From positions 1 to 64,000 of the forward strand of contig JAHBVF010000034.1 of assembly GCA_019637685.1 (NCBI GenBank): DNA of 64,000 bases. The letters are read 5' to 3'. Below, piece by piece: positions 1 to 14,442 of this stretch (positions are counted from its first letter, which is position 1; each line of letters begins with the position of its first letter). Below the pieces are notes generated by a model that searched no databases, had not been told where the DNA came from, and saw only the letters and a program-made list of their open reading frames with translations. Origin of the DNA: Caldilineaceae bacterium. GTDB lineage: Bacteria > Chloroflexota > Anaerolineae > Caldilineales > Caldilineaceae. A program made the position numbers and the translations under genes.

Positions 1-134
1 AGTAACTGTCCGTTTTTAAGTTAGCAGTTTCGACGCCACGATTCCGGGAATCGGCCACAAAATCACTCGAATGCCCCTTCATCTCTGGCCGATTCCCGGA
101 ATCAGATCACCCGAATTGTTTACGGACAGTTACT
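1..134. repeat. MITE-like nested inverted repeat
   Basis: The first and last 13 bases (1-13 AGTAACTGTCCGT and 122-134) are perfect inverted repeats. A second, internal perfect 16-bp inverted pair sits at 41-56 and 87-102 around a short spacer. There is no open reading frame inside. The size and terminal repeats fit a non-autonomous mobile element (MITE) or a large cruciform. A target-site duplication cannot be tested because the element begins at the window edge. Confidence 0.6.
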
Positions 135-243
135 AAGCGACGATTCGGGTCAGCGTACGAGATGACGCCGAATGGGCGAAAATCGCCGCTACTTACGCAG
201 CACGCAGCGCGTAGCATCTATTCATCTCAAGGAACCAAAACCA

Positions 244-2526
<2,283 letters not shown>

Positions 2527-2965
2527 GCCGAGTGAATGCCGGCAGCGCCAGCAGACCCAAGCAATTGTCCGATCGCAGAGCAGCCCACCAATGCTCCATC
2601 CTCTTGGCCCCAAACCCTGAAACGGTTGTCTGCGAGGCGATTTTTTTGGGGGTCCACAACCAATTTTGGCGAGGCCGTGCCCGGCGCAATGACGCCCGCC
2701 ACCCACTTTACCCTCTCTTACGGCGAAGACATACAAGCGGCCGCGGCTATGCCTCCCTATTCGTGACTGTTCACCCTCACGACTCCTCCCCCACAGTGGG
2801 GGAGGAGTCGTTTCAATGATCCGGTTCCCTCCCTGGAACGGGGAGGGGTAGGGTGGGGTGGCTGAATAGTCACCCCTATTCAACAATTATTCGTGGCCCA
2901 TTCCGCGGGTAGACGGTTTAGCGGGCACAGTGAAAAAAGGTCACAAGCGGGAAAGGCAATAAATA
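2527..2965. other. Intergenic region without a convincing gene
   Basis: Short frames exist here but have low-complexity composition and no recognisable domain or ribosome binding site. The stretch contains a strong hairpin (2780-2810) and a run of four guanine tracts at 2840-2858 that could form a G-quadruplex. I see no clear sigma70 promoter for the downstream phosphatase. Confidence 0.5.
2780..2810. terminator. Hairpin, possible terminator
   Basis: A perfect 14-bp stem (2780-2793 with 2797-2810) closes on a 3-base loop, CAG. It lies about 250 bases downstream of the metal ATPase and is followed on the plus strand only by TTTCAAT. It is therefore a plausible but not ideal rho-independent terminator. 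Confidence 0.45.
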
Positions 2966-3817
2966 ATGACAAATGGAACGGGTGAAGGGATGAGGCAAGG
3001 GATTGAAGCCATCATTTTTGATTTGGACGGAACTGTCTATCTGGGCGAGGCGGCCCTGCCCGGCGCGGCAGAGGCCATTGCAGAGTTGCGACGGCAGGGC
3101 AAGAGGACGCTCTTTGTCAGCAACAAACCGGTGGAGCCACGGGCTGTCTATGCGGCCAAACTGACTCGGCTGGGCATTCCCACGCGGGAAGAAGAGGTCA
3201 TCACATCGGCCTACGTCCTGGGCCGCCATCTGGCCCAGACCGCGCCCCACCTGCGCCTGTATGTGGTCGGCGAGGCGAGTTTGCGCGCCGAACTGCGCGG
3301 CCACGGGCTGTCTGTCCGGGAGGTATTGACGGAGCAAAATCCCCAGGAGGTGATCGATCCGGTGGGCATCGACGCGGTGGTGGTGGCCCTGGACCGCACG
3401 CTGGACTACCGCAAGCTCAACACAGCTTATCAGGCGTTGAAGGCAGGCGCGGCCTTCTTCGCCACCAATCCAGACAGCACCTGTCCTATGCCGGGCGGGG
3501 ATATCCCCGACGCGGGCGCAACCATTGCCTTTTTGGAACATCTGACCGGGCGCAGGGTGGAACTGCTGGCGGGCAAACCTTCGCCGCTGACAGTGGAGGT
3601 GGCAATGGCCGAATTGCAGGTGGAGCCGTTCCGCTGCCTGATGGTGGGCGACAGGCTGGAGACGGATATTCGAATGGGACAGGAGGCAGGAATGGTGACG
3701 GCGGTGGTGCTGACAGGCGTGAGCAGTCGCTCGGATGCCCTGCGCGCGGATCAGCCGCCAGATTGGATTGTGGAAAACCTGCTCGAATTGGCAGGGAAAA
3801 TCAGCGGGGGAGATTGA
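2966..3817 (+). CDS. HAD-superfamily class IIA phosphatase (NagD-like)
   Basis: Predicted cytoplasmic phosphatase of the NagD / p-nitrophenyl phosphatase / phosphoglycolate phosphatase group. The 283-residue chain has HAD motif I FDLDGTVYLGE near residues 18-28, with nucleophile and acid aspartates. Motif II is FVSNKP, the motif III lysine is in LLAGKPSPL, and motif IV is MVGDRLETDIRMG, all in the usual order and spacing. Length is typical of class IIA enzymes, whose cap lies between motifs II and III. The ATG at 2966 has GGAAAGG upstream; an internal ATG at 2990 would remove only the unconserved first eight residues. The substrate cannot be told from sequence. Confidence 0.85.
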   Translation: MTNGTGEGMRQGIEAIIFDLDGTVYLGEAALPGAAEAIAELRRQGKRTLFVSNKPVEPRAVYAAKLTRLGIPTREEEVITSAYVLGRHLAQTAPHLRLYVVGEASLRAELRGHGLSVREVLTEQNPQEVIDPVGIDAVVVALDRTLDYRKLNTAYQALKAGAAFFATNPDSTCPMPGGDIPDAGATIAFLEHLTGRRVELLAGKPSPLTVEVAMAELQVEPFRCLMVGDRLETDIRMGQEAGMVTAVVLTGVSSRSDALRADQPPDWIVENLLELAGKISGGD

Positions 3818-3997
3818 CGCTGATGAAGTGCAACCGCGAAACAGCGCTGATATTCCGGGGAAGATGCGGGGAAAATAGGCGCCTGGCTTCAGCATTGTTC
3901 CGCGAACTTCTGCTAATTTGCTGGCGTCGCCGGAGGAAAACTGCGGTATAGTATGGGGTGAATCGATAACGTATGAAAGATATGAAAAGAGAGAGAA

Positions 3998-6900
3998 GTG
4001 AAGATATTGCCCCAGTGGAGAGAGTTTTTCGAACCGGTAACACCCCATCCCGACCCCGTGAAACGGCGCAAGCTATTGGTGTTTGGATTGCGGCTGCTGG
4101 CGATTATCGGCCTGCTGGGAAGTGTTGTCCGGGAATGGCTGTGGCGACAGGGCGACCTCTCCCCCCAGGCATTGGTTGCCTCCCTTGTCCTGCTTGTGGC
4201 AATTCTGGCGGCCCACGAACTGGCCCGCCGAGATCACTTTACCCTCGCCTCCCATATCGCTATTTTCACCCTCTTTTTGGGGCAGACAGCGACGATTGCC
4301 TATACCGGCCTGGCCACACCCAGCCTGATCGTATTGCTTTTGCCTGGGTTGCTGGCGTGGGTCTTGCTGAACAGATATTGGGTCGTCCTCTATAGTGCAG
4401 CCGCGTTGGCGGTCTACAGCATTGCGGTTGCCCAGGGATTGGCCACGGGTCTATCTTTCTTTGCCCTGATGGAGCCACTTTTTTCCCTCGTTTTTCTTGT
4501 GTTGATTGTAGGGCTGGTTCATTGGGGAATCGTTGCTTCGCTTCACCGCTGGCATCTGCTCATTCAAAGTTTGGAGAGCCAGGCCAATGCGTTGGAAGAG
4601 GAAGTCAAGAGGCGCACCCAGGACATCATTTCTGTCAATGAAGAGCTGCGAAACAGCGAGACACGCTATCGCAGTTTGGTCGAGCTTTCACCAGAGGGTG
4701 TCTGCGTTCACGACGGCAAAACAATTCTCTTCATCAATGAAACCGGCAGCCGCCTGCTCGGTGGCGCGGATCCATCCGCGTTTATTGGCCTGCCAATCCT
4801 CGATCTGATTTTGCCGGAAAGACGGGAATGGGCCAGCCAGAAAATTGATTCGATCCTGGACGGCGAAAGGGTAACTTTTATAGGGGGTTTTCTCCTGGGG
4901 CTGAACGGTACAAAGCTCCCTGTTTCTGTGGCAGCCGGGCCTGTTCAATACGACGAGAAGCCCGCTGTGCAGTTCATTTTCCGGGATATGACGGACCAAC
5001 AGCGGGCGGAAGTGGAGATACAGAAGCGCCGGGATCGGGAAGAGGCGACCCTCAATGCGCTGCCTGATCTCATGTTTTTGATAGATAGCAACCTTACTTT
5101 TCTTGACTACAGAGCCGAACATTCCGAATTATTGGTTGCACCCCCGGACGTCTTCCTGGGGCATACACTCTCCAATGTGCTGCCCCCGCCGGTAGCAGAC
5201 ATACTCAATGATAATATCCGCGCGGCCCTGGCCACAGGCCAGATCGGCAAAGCACAATATTCGCTCAATGTTCCAGCCGGCCTGCATCACTTCGAGGCGC
5301 GCATTTCACCCCTGGCCGATCGTTCGGCTGTGCTCATGCTGGTCCGTGACATCACCGAGCAGCGCCAATTGGAGGAAGACCTGGCCTCTTCCCAACAGGC
5401 GGTTGAAAGCGAGCGCAATTTGTTGCGCACCCTCATCGACAACTTGCCGGATTATGTTTATGTGAAGGATACCAATGCCGCTTTTCAGACCGCCAACAAA
5501 CATGCCCAGCGGCTGGCGGGCGCGGCGGATGAAGATTCACTGATTGGCAAAACCGACTACGACATCTTCCCGCCCGAATTTGCTGACAATTATATGGCCG
5601 ACGATATGGCAGTGATCCAAAACGGTCAACCCGTCTTGGGCAGAATTGAACAAACAATCGACCCCAATGGCGATATTCTCTGGACACACACCACCAAAGT
5701 TCCTTTGCGAGACGCAGGGGGCACAATCACTGGGCTGATCGGCTTGGGACGAGACATCACCCAATTGATGGCAGCAAAGAACGCGCTGGCCGAGACAGAA
5801 CGCATCTATCGCCAGGCCATTGCGGCAGCGGGCGGTGTACCCTACCAGGTAGATACAGTCACCCGCCGTTTTCGTTTTATCGGAGAGGGTATTGAGAGTC
5901 TGACTGGCTTTAGCGCCGATGAAATGGACCAGATCCGCTGGGGATCGCTGGTGGAGGAGCACGTTTTTCGAGGCGAACTGGCAGGAATGACCCTGGCCGA
6001 AGCGGTCCATGCGGTGCAATCGGGCGCAGTGTCCGCCTGGACAGAAGATGCGCGCATCCGTACCCGCAGCGGGGAAAGCCGTTGGGTGTCAGATGTATCG
6101 GTGGAACTGTGGGACGAAGAGGGCAAGTCCACAGGTTCCATCGGCTTTCTGCTTGACATTACCGATCGCAAACGGATCGAAGTGGCTTTGCAAAAGAACG
6201 AAACACTCTTTCGCACCCTCTTTGAACAATCGCCAGACGGCATCGTTATGATCGATCCCAACAGCGAATCGGGGCGTAATACTATTGTTGATTGCAATGA
6301 CGCCTTCTGTGCCATGAACGGATACACCCGGTCCGAACTTGTGGGCCAGCCCATTTCTATGCTGAATGCGGATGAAAAGGCCATGGCAGAGCATCTTCAC
6401 TCCCTCCGCTCATCCAGCCCGATCCACCTGGACATATTGCACAAAAACAAAGACGGCACGATTTTCCCCATCGAAATATCCAGCACGATTGTCTCGGTCA
6501 ATGGCAGGGAGCTGATCATCGGATTTGATCGGGATATTACAAAACGCAAGGCAATGGAGGACGAATTGCGCCGGGCCAAAGAGGCAGCCGAGACAGCCAA
6601 CCGGGCCAAGTCGGACTTTCTGGCCAATATGAGCCACGAAATCCGCACACCGATGAACGCGGTGGTAGGGATGACGAGTCTGATGCTGGATACCGATCTT
6701 TCCGACGAACAACGGGACTACGTAAATACCGTCCGTTCCAGCGGGGATCATCTGCTTGCGATCATCAATAACATTCTGGATTTCTCCAAAATCGAGTCGG
6801 GCAAACTGATTCTGGAATCCATCCCCTTCAGTCTGCGGGAATGTGTGGAAACATCCGTCGATATCTTTGCTGGCGAGGCAGCCAAAAAAGGGCTGGAACT

Positions 6901-8233
6901 CGTCTCCATTGTGGACACAGACCTGCCCGATTCTGTGGCGGGCGACCCAACCCGGCTGCGCCAAATCATCACCAATCTGCTGGGCAATGCCCTCAAATTC
7001 ACCCAGGACGGAGAAGTCGTCCTGCGCATCGCCGGCGAAATTATCGACAGCGGGAGCATACGCCTGCACTTTTCAGTGCGCGACACAGGAATCGGTATAC
7101 CCGAAGTTGTGCAGGGACGACTCTTCAAGTCCTTTTCCCAGGTAGACGCTTCGACGACACGCAAATTCGGGGGCAGTGGTCTGGGGCTGGCTATCAGTCG
7201 GCGCATCTGCGAAGCAATGGACGGCCGCATGTGGGTGGAAAGTGGCGGCGAGAGTAGCAGCGAGAACAACAGACAGAATGGCAGCAACAGCGGCTCCACC
7301 TTCCATTTCACAATTGTGCTGTCCAGGCTGGCCCAGCCCGACACCCCCGCCAACACAAAGCCATCGCCCCTGGCTGGCAAACGGCTGCTGGTGGTGGATG
7401 ACAACCAGACAGCGCGGGACTGGGTGGCTACTCTGGCCCAGGCCGCAGGAATGGTTGTGGCCACGACAGCCCATGCCAAAGGCGCGCTCCACGTGCTGGC
7501 CAGCGAAGAGGCGTTTGATGCCGGGGTGATCGATAGCCGTTTGGCTGACAGCGATGGCCTGGCGTTGAGCGAATCCATACGGAAACAATTGGGCAGCCAG
7601 ATGATCCCGCTGGTCCTGCATACGTTGCCAGGAGAAGTTGACCCGGGCGAAATCCAGCGCGCGTCTGCCATCCGAGGCGTTTTGGCAAAACCGCTGAAAA
7701 CGGCTGAGTTGGAACGGGTGCTGGTGAATCTTCTTGCGTCGCCCCAAGAGAAATCTCCGCGGCGCGCCAAGCCGGCCCCTGGCAGCGCCGCTCGGCCAGA
7801 GACAAATTCCCTGCGTATCCTATTGGCGGAAGACAACGCAGTCAACCAAAAAGTGAGCCAGCGAATGCTGGGCAAATTGGGCTATCGGGTGGATGTGGCG
7901 GCCAACGGCATTGAAGTCTTGGCAGCCTTACAGCGCCAGCCCTATGATTTGGTGCTAATGGATATTCAAATGCCCGAAATGGATGGGCTGGAAGCCACAC
8001 AGCAGATTCACGCGGAGTGGAATGAGGAGGATTGGCCGCGCATTGTGGCTATGACAGCCCACGCCCACGACGAAGCGCGCAGATTGTGCGAGGATGCCGG
8101 TATGGATGACTATATCACAAAGCCCGTGCGTCTGGATGATCTGACGCGGATTCTGGACGAGGCCGCGGTGTTTGCCGGTTCTACGCCTGACGCAACAGAA
8201 GACCATCAGCCAGAGATCGCAGCGGCGACGTAA
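3998..8233 (+). CDS. Multi-PAS hybrid sensor histidine kinase with two receiver domains
   Basis: Large 1411-residue membrane-bound two-component sensor. About six hydrophobic segments occupy residues 25-180, then a coiled coil (about 185-220). Around five PAS/PAC-type modules follow to about residue 850. The dimerisation/phosphoacceptor domain has H880 in [10 protein letters not shown], followed by an HATPase with DTGIGIP and GGSGLGLAI. Two receiver domains follow: the first around 1128-1240 with acceptor D1179 and a divergent surround, the second around 1272-1390 with acceptor D1322 in [11 protein letters not shown]. No HPt domain or partner response regulator is adjacent, so phosphotransfer is probably internal or to a distant partner. 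The start is GTG 3998 behind a purine-rich stretch. The last 53 bases overlap the convergent polyprenyl synthase gene. Confidence 0.92.
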   Translation: MKILPQWREFFEPVTPHPDPVKRRKLLVFGLRLLAIIGLLGSVVREWLWRQGDLSPQALVASLVLLVAILAAHELARRDHFTLASHIAIFTLFLGQTATIAYTGLATPSLIVLLLPGLLAWVLLNRYWVVLYSAAALAVYSIAVAQGLATGLSFFALMEPLFSLVFLVLIVGLVHWGIVASLHRWHLLIQSLESQANALEEEVKRRTQDIISVNEELRNSETRYRSLVELSPEGVCVHDGKTILFINETGSRLLGGADPSAFIGLPILDLILPERREWASQKIDSILDGERVTFIGGFLLGLNGTKLPVSVAAGPVQYDEKPAVQFIFRDMTDQQRAEVEIQKRRDREEATLNALPDLMFLIDSNLTFLDYRAEHSELLVAPPDVFLGHTLSNVLPPPVADILNDNIRAALATGQIGKAQYSLNVPAGLHHFEARISPLADRSAVLMLVRDITEQRQLEEDLASSQQAVESERNLLRTLIDNLPDYVYVKDTNAAFQTANKHAQRLAGAADEDSLIGKTDYDIFPPEFADNYMADDMAVIQNGQPVLGRIEQTIDPNGDILWTHTTKVPLRDAGGTITGLIGLGRDITQLMAAKNALAETERIYRQAIAAAGGVPYQVDTVTRRFRFIGEGIESLTGFSADEMDQIRWGSLVEEHVFRGELAGMTLAEAVHAVQSGAVSAWTEDARIRTRSGESRWVSDVSVELWDEEGKSTGSIGFLLDITDRKRIEVALQKNETLFRTLFEQSPDGIVMIDPNSESGRNTIVDCNDAFCAMNGYTRSELVGQPISMLNADEKAMAEHLHSLRSSSPIHLDILHKNKDGTIFPIEISSTIVSVNGRELIIGFDRDITKRKAMEDELRRAKEAAETANRAKSDFLANMSHEIRTPMNAVVGMTSLMLDTDLSDEQRDYVNTVRSSGDHLLAIINNILDFSKIESGKLILESIPFSLRECVETSVDIFAGEAAKKGLELVSIVDTDLPDSVAGDPTRLRQIITNLLGNALKFTQDGEVVLRIAGEIIDSGSIRLHFSVRDTGIGIPEVVQGRLFKSFSQVDASTTRKFGGSGLGLAISRRICEAMDGRMWVESGGESSSENNRQNGSNSGSTFHFTIVLSRLAQPDTPANTKPSPLAGKRLLVVDDNQTARDWVATLAQAAGMVVATTAHAKGALHVLASEEAFDAGVIDSRLADSDGLALSESIRKQLGSQMIPLVLHTLPGEVDPGEIQRASAIRGVLAKPLKTAELERVLVNLLASPQEKSPRRAKPAPGSAARPETNSLRILLAEDNAVNQKVSQRMLGKLGYRVDVAANGIEVLAALQRQPYDLVLMDIQMPEMDGLEATQQIHAEWNEEDWPRIVAMTAHAHDEARRLCEDAGMDDYITKPVRLDDLTRILDEAAVFAGSTPDATEDHQPEIAAAT

Positions 8234-9218
8234 GCGCGTCAGTGCCCAGGGCTTCTTTCAGCCCGGCCAGCCCGCTCTGGTGGTGATTGTACAGTTGCTC
8301 CTCTGCAAACGCTTTGGCCCCCGCCACATCCAACAAATGGTGAATGGCTGGCAGGTCCTCGTCTCCCAAGGAGCTTGCCAGCATATCTGCCAGCGGGTCC
8401 CCGACGGTCGGGTGGTTCAGGGCATAGAGCAGCGGCAAGCTCTTCTTGCGGCGCAGAATGTCATTGCCAGCCGCTTTGCCCGTCACTGTTGGGTCGCCCC
8501 AAATCCCCAGAATGTCGTCCTGAATCTGAAACGCCAGCCCCAGGTGCTGCCCAAAGCCATAGAGCGCCTCGTCAGTCCGTTGATCAGCGCCCCCGATCAG
8601 CGCGCCGATGGAGAGCGCAGTTGCCAGCAAAACCGCGGTCTTCCCCTCGATCATCCGCAGATAATCGGCAACAGCCACTTTCTCGCGATCCTCAAAGCCA
8701 ATATCCAAATGCTGGCCTTCGGTCAAGGCTGTGCAGCAGGCAGTGAAACGCTCCAGCATCGCCACCAGCGACCTGTCCCCCACGCCCCGCTGCTTGCTGC
8801 GCAGCAGAGCCGCAAACGACAAAGCAAACATTCCATCCCCGGCATTGATCGCCTGCGGCACACCCCAGAGTGTCCAGACAGTGGGGCGATGGCGGCGGGT
8901 CTCGTCCCCGTCCTCGATGTCGTCGTGGATGAGAGAGAAATTGTGCAAGATTTCCACAGCCGCGGCCGCGGACAAAGCTGTGGCTGGATCGCCCCCCACC
9001 GACGCGCAGGCCATCAGACAGAGCAAGGGACGGATGCGCTTGCCAGAGCCAAATTCCCCCGCCTGCAAAGACTCGTCCACCCAGCCCAGGTGATAGTGCA
9101 TCATCCCGTAGTGCTCGGCCACAGCACTTTCCTGGCTGGTCAGCACAGCCCGCATCTCATCTTCCAGCAGCGGCAGCCATTGCTGGCCGAAGCTGTCAAA
9201 ATCGTTTCCCTCAGACAT
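8181..9218 (-). CDS. Polyprenyl (farnesyl/geranylgeranyl) diphosphate synthase
   Basis: Condenses IPP with allylic diphosphates to make C15-C20 prenyl diphosphates for lipids and quinones. The 345-residue protein carries the first aspartate-rich motif in [15 protein letters not shown]. The second is degenerate, FQIQDDILG, with Gly in place of the last Asp, as seen in actinobacterial-type GGPP synthases. A GKxxxxDxxxxKxxxP-like segment is also present. The ATG at 9218 has GGGAG upstream and overlaps the end of the IPP isomerase gene by 8 bases, so the two are translationally coupled. Chain length cannot be assigned with confidence. The 3' end overlaps the histidine kinase gene tail to tail by 53 bases. 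Confidence 0.9.
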   Translation of the reverse strand: MSEGNDFDSFGQQWLPLLEDEMRAVLTSQESAVAEHYGMMHYHLGWVDESLQAGEFGSGKRIRPLLCLMACASVGGDPATALSAAAAVEILHNFSLIHDDIEDGDETRRHRPTVWTLWGVPQAINAGDGMFALSFAALLRSKQRGVGDRSLVAMLERFTACCTALTEGQHLDIGFEDREKVAVADYLRMIEGKTAVLLATALSIGALIGGADQRTDEALYGFGQHLGLAFQIQDDILGIWGDPTVTGKAAGNDILRRKKSLPLLYALNHPTVGDPLADMLASSLGDEDLPAIHHLLDVAGAKAFAEEQLYNHHQSGLAGLKEALGTDALTSPLRSLADGLLLRQA

Positions 9219-10260
9219 ACAATTCTCCCGCTGGAACCAGAACACCCGGTACACGCAAGGCGGCCAGATCGATTGCCCCCGCGGCAAACATCGCAATCCG
9301 CATCTCAGCCTCCAGAATTTCCATCTCCTCTACCACCGCACGGGTAGAGTCCATCACCCGCTTCAAAAATGGCCCGGCCAGCCCCACCAAATCCGCGCCC
9401 AGCGCGACTGCTTTGGCGATCTCCTGGCCGTTGCGTATGCCCCCGCTGGCAAAAATGGGGATGTGGGACGCCGCGGCCTGTCGGGCGGAAACCACCTGCG
9501 CCAGAGAGGCCGCCGTGGGGATACCCCACTCGCGAAAGGCTCCGGCCAGGCGGCGCAAGCGCTCGTTGGGAGCCCGGTGTTTTTCCACTTCGCTCCAGGA
9601 TGTGCCCCCCGCGCCGGCCACATCAATGGCACTGACACCGGCATCCATAAGCTGCCGGGCTGTGGCCGCGCTGATGCCCCAGCCCACCTCTTTGGCAATC
9701 ACAGGCACGCCCAATGTGCGACAGACGCTCTCGATTTTGGGCAGCAGCCCGCGCCAGTTTGTATCCCCCTCTGGCTGTAATACCTCCTGCAGGGGGTTCA
9801 AATGGAGAATCAGCGCGTCCGCTTCCACCATATCCACCGCCCGGCGGCACTCGTCCACCCCATAGCCGTAGTTGAACTGCACCGCGCCCAGATTGGCGAA
9901 AATCAACGCGTCGGGGGCATAGCCGCGCACAGCAAAGGACGCGGCCGCGGCCGGGTCTTCCAGCGCGGCCCGCTGGCTGCCAACGCCCAGGGCCAGCCCG
10001 CGTTCCTGCACGGCCTCGGCCAATCGCTGATTGATCAGCCCGGCTTTTGATGTGCCGCCTGTCATAGAACTGACCAAAATCGGCGCGGCCAATCGCTTGC
10101 CAAAGAGCGTACTGCCGGTGTCCACCTCGGCCAAATCCATCTCTGGCAACGCCTGGTGGACAAAATGGAAATTCTCAAATCCGCTGGACAATCTGTGGAA
10201 ATCCACGTCCTCTTCCAGATTGATGCGTATGTGGTCGGCCTTGCGTTCGCTGTGGGACAC
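9211..10260 (-). CDS. fni: Type 2 isopentenyl-diphosphate delta-isomerase
   Basis: FMN- and NAD(P)H-dependent enzyme that interconverts IPP and DMAPP. The N-terminus reads [16 protein letters not shown], a hallmark of the type 2 family. ISSMTGG-type ([12 protein letters not shown]), [19 protein letters not shown] and [12 protein letters not shown] motifs follow along an FMN-binding TIM barrel. I place the start at GTG 10260 because AGGGAG lies 7 bases upstream and the 349-residue product matches the family length. An upstream ATG would add about 63 unconserved residues. It is the first gene of an operon with the polyprenyl synthase, supplying its substrate ratio. Confidence 0.93.
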   Translation of the reverse strand: MSHSERKADHIRINLEEDVDFHRLSSGFENFHFVHQALPEMDLAEVDTGSTLFGKRLAAPILVSSMTGGTSKAGLINQRLAEAVQERGLALGVGSQRAALEDPAAAASFAVRGYAPDALIFANLGAVQFNYGYGVDECRRAVDMVEADALILHLNPLQEVLQPEGDTNWRGLLPKIESVCRTLGVPVIAKEVGWGISAATARQLMDAGVSAIDVAGAGGTSWSEVEKHRAPNERLRRLAGAFREWGIPTAASLAQVVSARQAAASHIPIFASGGIRNGQEIAKAVALGADLVGLAGPFLKRVMDSTRAVVEEMEILEAEMRIAMFAAGAIDLAALRVPGVLVPAGELYV

Positions 10261-10417
10261 GGATGGCTCCCTGTGGATGGCTGCGGGATTCTTGCGCTGT
10301 GAAACTCTGCGCTGTGCCACTCTTCTGGGGGAAAGAACGCAGAATTCGCCTGATTTGCGTAACTTCCACCCGGTCCCAGTGTTAGACATTTGCAAACCGT
10401 GGCGCACCGCCAACGGT

Positions 10418-10446
10418 ATTGTAGCGCTGGAACGGGGAATTCTCAA
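10418..10446 (-). promoter_or_regulatory. Sigma70-type promoter for fni operon
   Basis: Read on the minus strand: TTGAGA (10446-10441), a 17-base spacer, then TACAAT (10423-10418). It lies about 160 bases upstream of the chosen GTG start of fni, inside the 409-base divergent region shared with acpP. Confidence 0.65.
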
Positions 10447-10493
10447 CATCAGCCGGTAGCTTGTGAATGATGGAACTTTTCCCTCCTTCCGGT

Positions 10494-10522
10494 TTGACAG
10501 TGTTCAGGCCTATCGCTACAAT
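10494..10522 (+). promoter_or_regulatory. Sigma70-type promoter for acpP
   Basis: TTGACA (10494-10499), a 17-base spacer and TACAAT (10517-10522) form a near-consensus promoter. Transcription from it would give a leader of about 140 bases before acpP. Confidence 0.75.
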
Positions 10523-10669
10523 GGAAACCGCTTTCGAATCGGCAACATTGCTTGCATCCATGCGTACAACAGCCTGGGGGAACGGGCTGGCTTGTTTTGC
10601 CCACGGGCACAAATGTATGAATTTGTAAAGCACCATCCGATCATTTATTCACGCAAGGGGGAACACCGA

Positions 10670-10900
10670 ATGGCAAAGAGCACTTTTGAACGCGTCCGCG
10701 ATATTATCGTCGAACAGCTCGACGCAGACCCGGCTGACGTCACAATGGAAGCCAGTTTCAAGGACGATCTGGACGCGGACAGTCTGGATTTGGTCGAACT
10801 GATTATGGCCTTTGAGGAAGAATTCGGCGGCGAAATCAGCGACGAACAGACACAGTTGATGGTTACTGTTGGGGACGTTGTCAAGCATTTGGATAGCTAA
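10670..10900 (+). CDS. acpP: Acyl carrier protein
   Basis: Small acidic 76-residue carrier of growing fatty acyl chains. The phosphopantetheine attachment serine is S38 in [10 protein letters not shown], and the flanking helices match bacterial ACP. ATG 10670 follows AAGGGGGAA at a suitable distance; earlier in-frame codons lie in the leader after the predicted promoter. It stands alone rather than in a fab cluster. A strong hairpin follows the stop codon. Confidence 0.95.
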   Translation: MAKSTFERVRDIIVEQLDADPADVTMEASFKDDLDADSLDLVELIMAFEEEFGGEISDEQTQLMVTVGDVVKHLDS

Positions 10901-10932
10901 AGCAGTTCCGGCAGGACGAAAGACGTAAGTTC

Positions 10933-10969
10933 GCAAAAGGGTGAGCTGCCTGGCAGTTCGCCCTTTTGC
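10933..10969 (+). terminator. Hairpin terminator after acpP
   Basis: An 18-bp stem (10933-10950 with 10952-10969) has two G-U wobbles and a T-rich 3' side ending TTTTGCTT. It sits between acpP and mobA and probably ends the acpP transcript. Confidence 0.7.
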
Positions 10970-10982
10970 TTGGGAGGAATGG

Positions 10983-11720
10983 ATGGCAGAATTCACGGGC
11001 ACACAACCGGCAGGCGCACAGCTGGCAAACACACAACCGACGCTGCTGATCAACGCGGGGGGAGAGAGCCGGCGGATGGGCCAGCCCAAGGCGCTGTTGC
11101 CCGCGCCGGGCAGTGCTGTGCCGTTGATTCGACATATCGCCAGCCGTCTGCTGCCCCTGGCGGGGAAACTGGTGGTAATCGCCAACGACCCGGCCATCCG
11201 GGCCGCGGTAGAGCCGTTGGGAGCCATCTGCCTGGCTGACAGCTATCCCGACACGGGTCCCCTGGGCGGCCTGGCAACCGGGCTGGCTGTTTGTGAGGGC
11301 TGGGCCATCTGCGTGGCGTGCGATCTGCCTTTTGTCCAGCCCGGGGTCTTTCGCTTTTTGCTCCAACAGGCGGGGGACGACTGGGATGCGGTCATTCCCT
11401 TTGTAGGTGGACAGCTTCCAGGCGGGCCGCTTGCAGGAGAGCAGCCCATAGGCGGACGGCCCCAGCCCCTGCACGCGCTCTATCACCGCCGCTGTCTGCC
11501 CGCGGTCCAGTCTGCCCTGCAAGCCGGCAAACGGCGTATGGACAGTTTCCTGGCAGATGTACGCGTCCGTTCCGTCGCCGAGGATGCCCTGCGGCCCTTT
11601 GATCCTTCGCTCCGTTCCTTCGTCAATGTGAACACACCACAGGAATGGGCTGCCGCATCCGGGCAGGCGATCCAACCGCCGTTGGAACTCTCCGCCCCGC
11701 CCGCTCGTTCTACTGGCTGA
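10983..11720 (+). CDS. mobA: Molybdenum cofactor guanylyltransferase-like protein
   Basis: Predicted to transfer GMP to molybdopterin cofactor; the NTP-transferase fold is shared with related enzymes such as MocA. The 245-residue protein has the nucleotide-binding signature NAGGESRRMGQPKALL near its start, then DTGPLGGL and the metal-binding VACDLPFV. The C-terminal VNVNTPQEW is typical of MobA. ATG 10983 is chosen because GGGAGG lies just upstream and the alternative GTG 10941 falls inside the terminator hairpin. It is separated by one base from the YdcF-like gene, so they are co-transcribed. No molybdoenzyme is visible nearby. Confidence 0.82.
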   Translation: MAEFTGTQPAGAQLANTQPTLLINAGGESRRMGQPKALLPAPGSAVPLIRHIASRLLPLAGKLVVIANDPAIRAAVEPLGAICLADSYPDTGPLGGLATGLAVCEGWAICVACDLPFVQPGVFRFLLQQAGDDWDAVIPFVGGQLPGGPLAGEQPIGGRPQPLHALYHRRCLPAVQSALQAGKRRMDSFLADVRVRSVAEDALRPFDPSLRSFVNVNTPQEWAAASGQAIQPPLELSAPPARSTG

Positions 11721-11721
11721 T

Positions 11722-12429
11722 ATGCGCAGACCACCCATCGCCCGCCCCAACCGAATCATCCGCCGCGTGCTCGCCATCGGTCTGACGACGAGTTTCCTGA
11801 TTTCGCTGTGCGGGATCAGTGCCTTTCTGTGGCTGGCCTGGCAGGTCGACAGAGTGGGTCTGGGCGATCCGCCCCAACAGACCGACGCAATTGTTGTGCT
11901 GGGCGCGCTGGTACGGGCGGATGGCGAGCCAGGCCGGGACCTCTACGCTCGCACCCGCTGGGCTGTGAATCTCTTCCACCAACGGGTTGCGCTGGGCGAA
12001 ACCCCTGTGCTGATCACAACCGGCGGCTATGTGGGCGATCGATTGAGCGCCGCCGCGGTGGCCCGGCGCAAGGCCATTGAATGGGGTGTGCCTGCTGCGC
12101 GCATCTTCCTGGCGGATGGCGGGCAGACCACCGGCGAAGACGCACGGGCAACGGCTGTTGCCATGGCAAACTACGGCTGGCACAGTGCCACCCTCGTCAG
12201 CCACCCTTTGCATCTCTATCGCAGCCGCTGGCACTTCCAGCGGGCCGGTATTCCCGAAGTCCACACCTATGCAGCGGGCAACCGGGAGCGACTGCCCGGC
12301 TGGGCCAGAGTCTATCTGAGCAGCCGGGAAGCTTTCGGTGTAGTCTGGGCCGCGGTGGACGGGTGGAAGCGCTTCGCGCCGCTGGGCCACTTTCTGGAAG
12401 GGCTTGTCTACGGCAGGCGGGGACTGTAG
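11722..12429 (+). CDS. YdcF/SanA-type membrane-anchored DUF218 protein
   Basis: Envelope-associated protein of the DUF218 (YdcF/ElyC/SanA) family; members affect cell-wall or lipid-carrier metabolism but the reaction is not established. The 235-residue chain has one N-terminal membrane anchor (about residues 17-40). It then has the family pattern AIVVLGA, ITTGGYVGDRLS, E-rich GGQTTGEDARAT and LVSHPLHLYRS. It starts one base after the mobA stop. No catalytic residue assignment is possible beyond the conserved acidic and histidine positions. Confidence 0.8.
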   Translation: MRRPPIARPNRIIRRVLAIGLTTSFLISLCGISAFLWLAWQVDRVGLGDPPQQTDAIVVLGALVRADGEPGRDLYARTRWAVNLFHQRVALGETPVLITTGGYVGDRLSAAAVARRKAIEWGVPAARIFLADGGQTTGEDARATAVAMANYGWHSATLVSHPLHLYRSRWHFQRAGIPEVHTYAAGNRERLPGWARVYLSSREAFGVVWAAVDGWKRFAPLGHFLEGLVYGRRGL

Positions 12430-12471
12430 GGGAACGAGGATCGGGAAGTAGTCACCAGTCCCCAATCCCCG

Positions 12472-12506
12472 TTCCCCATTCCCCATTCCCCATTCCCCAT
12501 TCCCCA
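12472..12506 (+). repeat. Five tandem TTCCCCA heptamers
   Basis: Five perfect copies of TTCCCCA, with partial copies on both sides, end 10 bases before the extended -10 promoter of the radical SAM gene. They occupy the position where a -35 box would be expected. Slippage would shift upstream promoter spacing in 7-base steps. Confidence 0.85.
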
Positions 12507-12515
12507 TTCCATTTG

Positions 12516-12524
12516 TGGTACAAT
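12516..12524 (+). promoter_or_regulatory. Extended -10 promoter, likely leaderless transcript
   Basis: TGGTACAAT (TG-n-TACAAT) lies only seven bases before the ATG at 12532. The predicted transcription start coincides with the start codon, so the mRNA is probably leaderless. No -35 box is evident; the heptamer repeat occupies that space. Confidence 0.6.
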
Positions 12525-12531
12525 AGACATT

Positions 12532-14438
<1,907 letters not shown>

Positions 14439-14442
<4 letters not shown>

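Noticed and set aside
2840-2858. G-quadruplex as a regulatory element
   Set aside because: Four guanine tracts are present, but GC-rich intergenic DNA produces such runs by chance and nothing places it relative to a promoter.
8181-8233. Overlap of histidine kinase and prenyl synthase genes as an error
   Set aside because: Both ends are plausible and convergent tail overlaps of this size occur in compact genomes; no frameshift is needed.
10463-10669. Longer acyl carrier protein start
   Set aside because: The upstream codons overlap the predicted promoter and are not ACP-like; ATG 10670 has a strong ribosome binding site.
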